From contig NZ_BNBR01000003.1 in the NCBI RefSeq assembly GCF_014656055.1, positions 62,001 to 126,000 of the forward strand: a stretch of 64,000 bases of DNA. The letters are read 5' to 3'. The notes beneath the pieces were generated by a model. That model saw only the letters and a list, made by a program, of their open reading frames with translations, did not search any database and was not told the origin of the DNA. Shown one piece after another: positions 6,349-12,818 of this stretch (positions within the stretch are counted from its first letter, which is position 1; each line of letters begins with the position of its first letter). The DNA comes from Streptomyces griseosporeus. Lineage in GTDB: Bacteria; Actinomycetota; Actinomycetes; Streptomycetales; Streptomycetaceae. Made by a program: the position numbers and the translations under genes.

Positions 6349-9180
6349 GTGACCGCACCGACCGCGCCCGCCCTGCCGTTTCGCGATCCGCAGCTGCCGC
6401 TCGGGAAGCGCATCGACGATCTGCTGGGGCGTCTGACGCTCGATGAGAAGATCTCCTTCCTGCACCAGTTCGTGCCCGCTGTGGAGCGCCTGGGCATCGC
6501 CGCGTTCCGCACCGGCCAGGAGGCGCTGCACGGGGTGGCGTGGATGGGTCCGGCGACGGTGTTCCCGCAGGCGGTGGGGCTCGGCGCGACCTGGAACCCG
6601 GAGCTGGTGCGGCGCGTCGGCGACGCGGTGTCCCAGGAGGTCCGCGCGATGCGGGCCCGGGACGACCGGGTCGGCCTCAACGTCTGGTCGCCGACGGTGA
6701 ACCTGCTGCGCCACCCGCTGTGGGGCCGTAACGAGGAGGGCTACTCCGAGGACCCGAAGCTGACGTCGGCGATCGCCACCGCGTACACCCGCGGCCTGCG
6801 CGGCGACCACCCGGTGTACTGGCGCACCGCCCCGGTGCTCAAGCACTGGCTGGCGCACAACAACGAGACGCGCCGCGACACCACGTCCAGCTCGGTGCGC
6901 CCGCGCGTGCTGCACGAGTACGACCTGCGGGCCTTCCGCGAGACGGTGGAGGCGGGCGCGGTGGCGGGGGTGATGCCGGCGTACAACCTGGTCAACGGCC
7001 GCCCCAACCACGTCTCCCCGTACCTCGCGGAGCAGCTGCGCACCTGGACCGAGGAGGAGCTGCTGGTCTGCTCGGACGCGGGCGCGCCGTCCAACCTGGT
7101 CGACTCCGAGCACTACTTCGACACCCACGAGGAGGCGACGGCCGCGGCGCTCAGGGCCGGCGTGGACAGCTTCACCGACCACGGCTCCGACCCCGCGCGG
7201 ATCACCGCCCGGGTGAAGGGGGCCTACGACCGGGGGCTGCTGACGGAGGCCGACATCGACACCGCGGTCCGCCGCCAGCTGTCGGTGCGGTTCCGGCTCG
7301 GCGAGTTCGACGGGTGGGACGAGCCGGGAGCCTTCGACACCCCGGACCACCGGGCGCTCGCGCGGGAGGCGGCCGAGCAGGCGATCGTGCTGCTGCGCAA
7401 CGACGGCGTGCTGCCGCTCGCGCCGGACACCCGGATCGCGGTGGTCGGGCTGCTCGCCGACGAGTGCAAGCTCGACTGGTACAGCGGCACGCTGCTGCAC
7501 CGCTCCACCCCGCTGGAGGGCCTGTACGAGCGGTTCGGCGCGGAGCGCGTGGAGTTCGCGGAGGGCGTGGACCGGATTCGGCTGCGCACGTCGGCGGGCG
7601 CGTTCCTGCGGGTTCCGGACGCGCCGGACGCCCCCGACGAGGCCCGGGGTGCCGAGGGCGCGCTGGACCCGGCGCTGCTCGCGGGCCGCACCGACCTGCC
7701 GCCGCTGACCGCGGACGCGACCGGCAGCGAGCTGGCGCTGGCCGACTGGGGCGGGGACGTGCTGACGCTGCGCGCGCCCGACGGCCGCTATCTGTCGGTC
7801 GCGGAGGACGGCTACGTCCGCGCCTCCGCCGATCAGCCGGGCGGCTGGGTCGTGCAGGAGACGTTCCGCCTGGAACCCCACCGGAACGGTCACCTCCTGA
7901 AGCACCTCGGAACGGGTCGCCCTGTCTGTGTCGCCGCCGACGGCGTGAAGGTTGCCGCGTCGGACGACGACGAGCCGGAGGTCTTCACGGTGGTGGTGTC
8001 CGAGCGCGGCGAGGACGCGGTGGCGCGCGTCGCGGCCCGTGCTGACGTGGTCGTGGTGGTCGCGGGCAACGACCCGCACATCAACGGCCGGGAGACCGAG
8101 GACCGTACGACGCTGCGGCTTCCGGCCCATCAGGAGCGGCTGCTGCGCGCGGCCCGCACGGCGAACGAGCGGACCGTGCTGACCCTGGTGTCGGCCTACC
8201 CGTACGCGGTCGAGGCGTCCCGCTGCGCGGCCGTGCTGTGGACGGCCCACGGCGGCCAGGCGGCGGGCACCGCGCTGGCCCGGGTGCTGGCCGGTGACGT
8301 CTCCCCCGCCGGACGGCTGCCGCAGACCTGGTACGCCGACGACGCGGACCTGCCCGACCTGCTGGACTACGACGTGATCGGCGCCCGGCAGACGTACCTC
8401 TACTTCGAGGGGCGGCCGCTGTTCCCGTTCGGCCACGGCCTGTCGTACACGAGCTTCGGCTACACGGATCTGGAGGTGCGGGCCGGGGACGACGCGCTGC
8501 GCGTCTCCTTCTCCGTCACCAACACCGGGCGGGTCGCCGCCGACGAGGTGGCCCAGCTCTACGGCCGTGCCGCCGACCCGTCGGTGCCGCGCCCGCGCCG
8601 CGAGCTGCTGGCGCACCGGCGGGTGACGCTGGCCCCGGGCGCGACGGAGCGGCTGACCTTCGAAGTGCCGCTGTCCACGCTGGAGTTCTGGGACGTGGCG
8701 CAGAACCGGTGGCGGCTGGAGCCGGGGCCGTACGAGCTGCTGGCCGGCGCCTCCAGCGAGGACGTACGGCTGCGGACGACCGTGACGCCGGCCGGCGAGC
8801 CGGGCGCGCCCCGCCCGGTGCGCGAGCGGGGCCTGGACGCGGCCGCCTTCGACGAGCAGAGCGGCACCGAGATCGTCGACCGGACGAGGACCGCCGGCGA
8901 CGCGGTGACACCGGCGGCGGACGGCACGGCCGAACTGGTCTACCGGGCCTGCGACTTCGGCACCGGCTTGAGCGAAGTGCGGGCCGAGGTCGCGGGCGAG
9001 GGCACGGTCGAGGTGGCCCTGGACGGCGGCCCGGCGCTCGCGGTCCTCACCTGCGACCGGCGGGGCGGGGTGTACGACTACACGGCGGTCACCGCCGCCT
9101 TCTCCGCCGAGGGCGTGCACGACGTCCGCCTCAGACTGCGCGGCCCGCTGCGGCTCGCGCACGTCGGCTTCTCCGGTTGA
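6349..9180 (+). CDS. GH3 beta-glycosidase (beta-glucosidase/xylosidase type)
   Basis: A 943-residue GH3 enzyme that cleaves terminal beta-linked sugars. The N-terminal barrel spans ~15-330 with the nucleophile at Asp243 (LVCSDAGAP). The second alpha/beta domain resumes at ~565, with the acid/base region NGRETEDR (579-586) and FPFGHGLSYT. A fibronectin-III-like domain follows (~720-810), then a short beta-rich tail. A ~140-residue insertion (about 408-550) interrupts the second domain and contains YLSVAEDGYV-type strands like a beta-trefoil or fascin fold. I chose GTG 6349, which has an AAAGGGG ribosome-binding site; longer readings run through the operators. There is no signal peptide. It is divergent from and probably co-regulated with the sugar operon. 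Substrate is unproven. Confidence 0.9.
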   Translation: MTAPTAPALPFRDPQLPLGKRIDDLLGRLTLDEKISFLHQFVPAVERLGIAAFRTGQEALHGVAWMGPATVFPQAVGLGATWNPELVRRVGDAVSQEVRAMRARDDRVGLNVWSPTVNLLRHPLWGRNEEGYSEDPKLTSAIATAYTRGLRGDHPVYWRTAPVLKHWLAHNNETRRDTTSSSVRPRVLHEYDLRAFRETVEAGAVAGVMPAYNLVNGRPNHVSPYLAEQLRTWTEEELLVCSDAGAPSNLVDSEHYFDTHEEATAAALRAGVDSFTDHGSDPARITARVKGAYDRGLLTEADIDTAVRRQLSVRFRLGEFDGWDEPGAFDTPDHRALAREAAEQAIVLLRNDGVLPLAPDTRIAVVGLLADECKLDWYSGTLLHRSTPLEGLYERFGAERVEFAEGVDRIRLRTSAGAFLRVPDAPDAPDEARGAEGALDPALLAGRTDLPPLTADATGSELALADWGGDVLTLRAPDGRYLSVAEDGYVRASADQPGGWVVQETFRLEPHRNGHLLKHLGTGRPVCVAADGVKVAASDDDEPEVFTVVVSERGEDAVARVAARADVVVVVAGNDPHINGRETEDRTTLRLPAHQERLLRAARTANERTVLTLVSAYPYAVEASRCAAVLWTAHGGQAAGTALARVLAGDVSPAGRLPQTWYADDADLPDLLDYDVIGARQTYLYFEGRPLFPFGHGLSYTSFGYTDLEVRAGDDALRVSFSVTNTGRVAADEVAQLYGRAADPSVPRPRRELLAHRRVTLAPGATERLTFEVPLSTLEFWDVAQNRWRLEPGPYELLAGASSEDVRLRTTVTPAGEPGAPRPVRERGLDAAAFDEQSGTEIVDRTRTAGDAVTPAADGTAELVYRACDFGTGLSEVRAEVAGEGTVEVALDGGPALAVLTCDRRGGVYDYTAVTAAFSAEGVHDVRLRLRGPLRLAHVGFSG

Positions 9181-9210
9181 GGGTCCGGAAGCAGGCCGGC
9201 ACGGCAAGGT

Positions 9211-9240
9211 GCCCGGCACCGGAGCGCTCCGGTGCCGGGC
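9211..9240. terminator. Bidirectional terminator between convergent genes
   Basis: A perfect 30-bp palindrome of gcccggcaccggagc and its complement, lying between the stops of the GH3 gene and the secreted-protein gene. It would form a 15-bp GC-rich stem on either strand. There is no U-tract, as is common in Streptomyces. Confidence 0.75.
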
Positions 9241-9258
9241 CCGCGCCGTACGGCGGGA

Positions 9259-10248
9259 TCAGCCGGGCAGCCGGGGGAAGTGGCCGCGCAGGTGCGCGAG
9301 GAGCAGGTTGGGGTCCTGCTGCGTGAAGTACGCCGCGCTCGGCACGTACACGGACCGGCCGCGCACGGCCACGGAGGTCGGGTTGGACAGCCCGTCCTCA
9401 CGGGTCAGCACGACGGAGCGGTCGCCGTCCGGGCGGATCCGCACGACCTGGTTGGCCTGGATCAGGGCGGCGAACACGGTGTCCGAGTGGTGGCCGGCGA
9501 AGGCGAAGTCGTCGATCGCGCCGAGCCCGGTCGCCCGGGTCTCGATCGCGCCGGCGGACCCGTCGGCGCGCACGGGGATGCGCAGCAGCGTGCCGCGGTC
9601 GGTGTTGGACACCCATACGGCGTCGTGGTGGACCTTGATGCCGTTGGCGCCGAAGCCGCTCGCGGGCGGGGCGGGCAGCGGCCTGAGCGGGGTGCCGGTG
9701 GCCCAGGCGGTGGGCGTGCCGCCCTGCTGCGGGACGCGCCAGACGGTTCCGCGCACCGAGTCGGCGGCGTACAGCACGCCCCGGCGCTCGTCCAGGGCGA
9801 GGCCGTTGGGCAGGCCGTTCGCCGGCAGGTGCGCGATCTGCACGGGCGCGCTGCCGTCGGGGGCGAGGCGCCAGACGCCGGTCAGGCTCGTGCCGGTGGC
9901 GTAGTTGACGTAGAGGGTGCCGTCGTGGGCGCGGGCGATGCCGAGCACGAGCGCGTTGTGCAGCAGGGGCGTGTTCGGGTTCGCCACGGCCGGCAGGGTG
10001 GCCAGGACGCGGGTGTCGCCGCGCAGGGTGACGCGCGCGACCTGGCGGGCGAAGGCGAAGGTCAGGTCGGCGGAGCCGTCGGGCTCCAGGGCGATGTTCT
10101 CCGGGGTCTGGCCCGCGGCCAGGTCGAAGTGGGCGATGATGCGCGCCTGCAGCGGTGCGTCCTGGTCGCTCACCGCGGGAGCCGCGGCGAGCAGGCTCAG
10201 GGCGAGAGCGGCCGTGACGGCAGCGGCCAGGCGGGACGGTCGGGGCAT
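9259..10248 (-). CDS. Secreted ScyD/ScyE-like beta-propeller protein
   Basis: A 329-residue exported protein. The start at ATG 10248 has a strong AAAGAGGT site 6 nt upstream and gives a clean signal peptide (MPRPSRLAAAVTAALALSLL, cleavage near AAPAVS-D). The mature part has repeated strand motifs such as PENIALEPDGSADL, LPNGLALDERRGVLYAAD and GANGIKVHHDAVWVSN, typical of SMP-30/NHL-type six-bladed propellers annotated as ScyD/ScyE family in actinomycetes. The catalytic metal ligands of true gluconolactonases are not obvious, so I claim no enzyme activity. It is monocistronic and convergent with the GH3 gene. Function is unknown. Confidence 0.8.
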   Translation of the reverse strand: MPRPSRLAAAVTAALALSLLAAAPAVSDQDAPLQARIIAHFDLAAGQTPENIALEPDGSADLTFAFARQVARVTLRGDTRVLATLPAVANPNTPLLHNALVLGIARAHDGTLYVNYATGTSLTGVWRLAPDGSAPVQIAHLPANGLPNGLALDERRGVLYAADSVRGTVWRVPQQGGTPTAWATGTPLRPLPAPPASGFGANGIKVHHDAVWVSNTDRGTLLRIPVRADGSAGAIETRATGLGAIDDFAFAGHHSDTVFAALIQANQVVRIRPDGDRSVVLTREDGLSNPTSVAVRGRSVYVPSAAYFTQQDPNLLLAHLRGHFPRLPG

Positions 10249-10534
10249 GCGGACCTCTTTTCGTGCGGTGCGGGGGCGCCGGCGCACGGCGCCCGGAAGA
10301 GGTGTGACCGCATGAGGCCCTTGGGCAGGCGCCCGCTTCCCCGCTTTCGCCCCGGCGGGCTACACCTGGGGGCCGGTTACCGCGCGGGTGGGTGACGGCG
10401 GGAACCGTCGCCGCGGGGCCGCGTGGAACCCTCGCCGCAGACCCGGGGACCCGGCGCGGTGCGGCGACCGGGCATGACGACGGCCTGAGCCCCCGCACAG
10501 TGGGCTCAGGCCGTCGGGCTGAGGGGTGGTCGGC
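10249..10534. other. Intergenic region upstream of the propeller gene
   Basis: These 286 bp contain the terminator of the aldehyde dehydrogenase gene (10481-10513) and the leader of the minus-strand propeller gene. Read on the minus strand, 10330-10410 could fold into GC-rich hairpins, one with a GAAA loop. I could not match them to a riboswitch class. No short gene with a convincing ribosome-binding site was seen. Confidence 0.5.
10481..10513 (-). terminator. Terminator of aldehyde dehydrogenase gene
   Basis: The inverted repeat cggcctgagccc / gggctcaggccg, with 12-bp perfect arms and a 9-nt loop, lies 22 bp after the stop of the minus-strand aldehyde dehydrogenase gene. Confidence 0.75.
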
Positions 10535-11980
10535 TCAGAGGGCGAGACCGGTGAGCACGAGGACGCGCTCGTAGGTGTAGTCCTCCATCGCGAACCGCAC
10601 GCCCTCGCGGCCCACGCCGGACTGCTTGACGCCGCCGTACGGCATCTGGTCGGCGCGGTAGGAGGGGACGTCGCCGATGACCACGCCGCCGACCTCCAGG
10701 GCGCGGTGGGCGCGGAAGGCGGTCTGCAGGTCGTGCGTGAAGACGCCCGCCTGGAGGCCGAACTTGGAGCTGTTGACCGCGGCGAACGCCTCGGCCTCGC
10801 CGTCCACCTTCTGCACGGTGAGGACCGGCCCGAAGACCTCCTCGCAGGCGATGGTGACGTCGGCCGGGACCTCGGCGAGGACGGTCGGGGCGTAGGAGGC
10901 GCCGTCCCGCTTGCCGCCCGCGAGCAGCTTCGCGCCGGCCGTGACGGCCTCGTCCACCCAGCTCTCGACGCGCTTGGCGGCGTCCTCGCTGACCAGCGGG
11001 CCGACGTCCACCTTGTCGTCGGAGGGGTCGCCGGTGACCTGGGCCTCGACGGCGGCCACGATGCGCGGCAGCAGGCGGTCGTACACCGACGCGTCGGCGA
11101 TCACGCGCTGCACGGAGATGCAGGACTGGCCGCCCTGGTAGTTGGAGAACGTCGCGATGCGGGTGGCGGCCCAGTCCAGGTCCTCGTCGCTCGCCCAGTC
11201 GGCCAGCACGACGGCCGCGCCGTTGCCGCCCAGCTCCAGCGTGCAGTGCTTGCGCGGCACCGAGTCCATGATCGCGTAGCCGACCTTGTCGGAGCCGGTG
11301 AAGGAGATGACCGGCAGCCGCTCGTCCTGGACCAGGGCGGGCATGCGGTCGTTCGGCACGGTGAGGATCGACCAGGAGCCGGCCGGCAGGTCGGTCTCGG
11401 CCAGCAGCTCGCCGAGGATCAGGCCGGAGAGCGGGGTGGCCGGGGCCGGCTTGAGGATGATCGGGGCGCCGGCCGCGATGGCCGGGGCGACCTTGTGCGC
11501 GCACAGGTTCAGCGGGAAGTTGAACGGCGCGATGCCGAGCACGACCCCCTTGGGGAAGCGGCGGGTGATCGCCAGGCGGCCCTGGCCGCCGGCGTCGGTG
11601 TCCAGGCGCTGGCCGTCGCCGCCGTTGAAGCGGCGGGCCTCCTCGGCCGCGAAGCGGAACACGGACACCGCGCGGCCGACCTCGCCACGCGCCCACTTGA
11701 TCGGCTTGCCGTTCTCGGCGGAGATCAGCTGGGCGATCTCCTCGGTGCGCTCGGCGAGGCGCCTGCTGACGTGGTCCAGGGCGGCGGCGCGCACGTGCGC
11801 CGGGGTGGCGGCGAACTCGTCCCGCACGGCGTACGCGGCGGCCACGGCCTCCTCGACCTGCGCCTCGGTGGGCACGGCGACCGTGCCGACGAGCCGGCCG
11901 TCCCACGGCGAGGTGACGTCGAAGGTGTCCTCGCCGGTGGCCTGGCGGCCGGCGAGCCAGAAGGCGTGGGTGGAAGTCAT
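10535..11980 (-). CDS. NAD(P)-dependent aldehyde dehydrogenase
   Basis: A 481-residue cytosolic aldehyde dehydrogenase that oxidises an aldehyde to its acid with NAD(P)+. It shows the cofactor-binding IAPFNFPLN segment (~145), the general-base glutamate in LELGGNG (~248) and the catalytic cysteine in GQSCISVQRV (~283). The GQSCIS context and the ALEVGGVVIGDVPSYR tail differ from the betaine/aminobutyraldehyde type found twice elsewhere in this window. It is closer to the lactaldehyde/phosphonoacetaldehyde branch. It may be co-transcribed with the upstream EF-Tu-like and PucR genes, but a 216-bp gap with an inverted repeat suggests its own promoter. Position near gabT hints at succinate-semialdehyde oxidation, which is inference only. 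Confidence 0.88.
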   Translation of the reverse strand: MTSTHAFWLAGRQATGEDTFDVTSPWDGRLVGTVAVPTEAQVEEAVAAAYAVRDEFAATPAHVRAAALDHVSRRLAERTEEIAQLISAENGKPIKWARGEVGRAVSVFRFAAEEARRFNGGDGQRLDTDAGGQGRLAITRRFPKGVVLGIAPFNFPLNLCAHKVAPAIAAGAPIILKPAPATPLSGLILGELLAETDLPAGSWSILTVPNDRMPALVQDERLPVISFTGSDKVGYAIMDSVPRKHCTLELGGNGAAVVLADWASDEDLDWAATRIATFSNYQGGQSCISVQRVIADASVYDRLLPRIVAAVEAQVTGDPSDDKVDVGPLVSEDAAKRVESWVDEAVTAGAKLLAGGKRDGASYAPTVLAEVPADVTIACEEVFGPVLTVQKVDGEAEAFAAVNSSKFGLQAGVFTHDLQTAFRAHRALEVGGVVIGDVPSYRADQMPYGGVKQSGVGREGVRFAMEDYTYERVLVLTGLAL

Positions 11981-12070
11981 GTGCGAGTCCCGGCCCTTCC
12001 GCGTTGGGGGTGTTCTTGGCTGACGTGGTCCACGGTAGGGGCGCGCGGGCGGTCGGGGGCTTGTCCGAAA

Positions 12071-12099
12071 CGTAGTGGTGGAGGGGTGGGGGTACTACG
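12071..12099. promoter_or_regulatory. Inverted repeat upstream of aldehyde dehydrogenase gene (candidate operator)
   Basis: CGTAGT (12071-12076) and ACTACG (12094-12099) form 6-bp perfect arms around a purine-rich spacer, about 90 bp upstream of the dehydrogenase ATG. It could be a site for the PucR-type regulator encoded nearby, but nothing proves this. Confidence 0.3.
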
Positions 12100-12123
12100 G
12101 ATTGGCCCGTCGGGTTCGTCCCC

Positions 12124-12204
12124 GCGGCTCAGGACGCGCGGCTCAGGGTCGCGGCTCCGGACGCGCGGCTCAGGGTCGCGGCTCAGGACGCGCGGCTCAG
12201 GACC
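12124..12204. repeat. Three tandem 27-bp repeats spanning the EF-Tu-like gene's stop codon
   Basis: The unit gcggctcaggacgcgcggct plus cagggtc occurs at 12124-12150, 12151-12177 (one mismatch) and 12178-12204 (two changes at its end). The TGA of the minus-strand EF-Tu-like gene (12197-12199) lies in the third copy. The other copies repeat the same TGA-containing stretch downstream. Confidence 0.9.
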
Positions 12205-12763
12205 CCAGCCGCAGCACGGTGCCGGTGCCGGCGGCCCGGCCGTGGTGGCGGAACGCGAAGCGGTGGCCGGGTTCCAGGGGCGCGGGGTGGCCGAGCGCGA
12301 TCCGGACGGTGGCCCGGTGCAGGGGCGGCAGGACATCGGGGCCGGAGAGTAGGTGCACGGTGCCGGGCACGACGTCGGTGCGCACGTGGAGGACCAGTGT
12401 CTCGCCGGAGCGCACGTCGGCGCCTCCCTCGTCCTCGGACAGCAGGTCGATCTCCGCCGTGAACTCGGCGCAGGCGCCGATCGTGCCGGGCGCCGCGAGG
12501 ACGTGCCCGCGGCGGACCGCCGTCGCGCCGGGCAGCAGCAGCCCGACGGTGCGGCCGGCGCACGCCTCGGGGACGCCGGCCCCGTGTGCGTCGATGCCGG
12601 TCACGATGGCGGTGCCGCCGGCGCCGGAGCCGACGATCTCCACCGCGTCGCCTGTGCGGACGGCACCCCGCTCGATCCGCCCCGCCGCCATGACCAGCCG
12701 CCCCTGACGCAGCGGGAAGACGTCCGCGACCGCCATCAGAAACGGCACCGCCCCCTGAGTCAC
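12197..12763 (-). CDS. EF-Tu-like protein with domains II and III only, no GTPase domain
   Basis: A 188-residue protein that aligns by eye along its whole length with domains II and III of elongation factor Tu. FLMAVADVFPL matches the EF-Tu FLMPVEDVFSI strand, then come GRIERGAVRTGDAVEIVG, VGLLLPGA, RGHVLAAPGTI, FTAEIDLLSEDEGG, VPGTVHLL and RFAFRHHGRAAGTGTV. The whole GTPase domain (about 200 residues with P-loop and NKxD) is absent and is not encoded upstream. It therefore cannot cycle GTP, but might still bind tRNA acceptor ends, EF-Ts or a nucleic acid. It starts at GTG 12763 inside a tandem repeat carrying a GGGGGAG site, and probably follows the PucR gene in one transcript. Role unknown. 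Confidence 0.82.
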   Translation of the reverse strand: MTQGAVPFLMAVADVFPLRQGRLVMAAGRIERGAVRTGDAVEIVGSGAGGTAIVTGIDAHGAGVPEACAGRTVGLLLPGATAVRRGHVLAAPGTIGACAEFTAEIDLLSEDEGGADVRSGETLVLHVRTDVVPGTVHLLSGPDVLPPLHRATVRIALGHPAPLEPGHRFAFRHHGRAAGTGTVLRLGS

Positions 12764-12818
12764 GTACCGCTCCCCCGCGTCACGTACCGCTCCCCCACGC
12801 CACCTACTGCTCCCCCGC
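12759..12818. repeat. Three tandem 20-bp repeats carrying duplicated SD-GTG start modules
   Basis: The unit gtcacgtaccgctcccccgc occurs at 12759-12778, 12779-12798 and, diverged, at 12799-12818. On the minus strand each of the first two copies reads as GGGGGAG, a short spacer, then GTG. The inner one is the EF-Tu-like start. The outer one opens a seven-codon reading frame whose TGA overlaps that start (GTGA). The PucR stop codon lies in the third copy. Confidence 0.88.

Noticed and set aside
6037-9219. A 1060-codon open frame on the minus strand opposite the GH3 gene
   Set aside because: It has no family similarity, is rich in Arg/Gly/Val/His, and mirrors a clear GH3 gene. Long antisense frames are expected at this GC content.
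10330-10410. Possible c-di-AMP or other riboswitch upstream of the secreted propeller gene
   Set aside because: The GC-rich hairpins and a GGGGCGAAAGCGG stretch looked suggestive, but the conserved elements of the ydaO class are not in the right order. I cannot support it without a covariance-model search.
12124-12818. CRISPR-like arrays from the tandem repeats at 12124-12204 and 12759-12818
   Set aside because: The repeats are directly adjacent with no unique spacers, and there are no cas genes.
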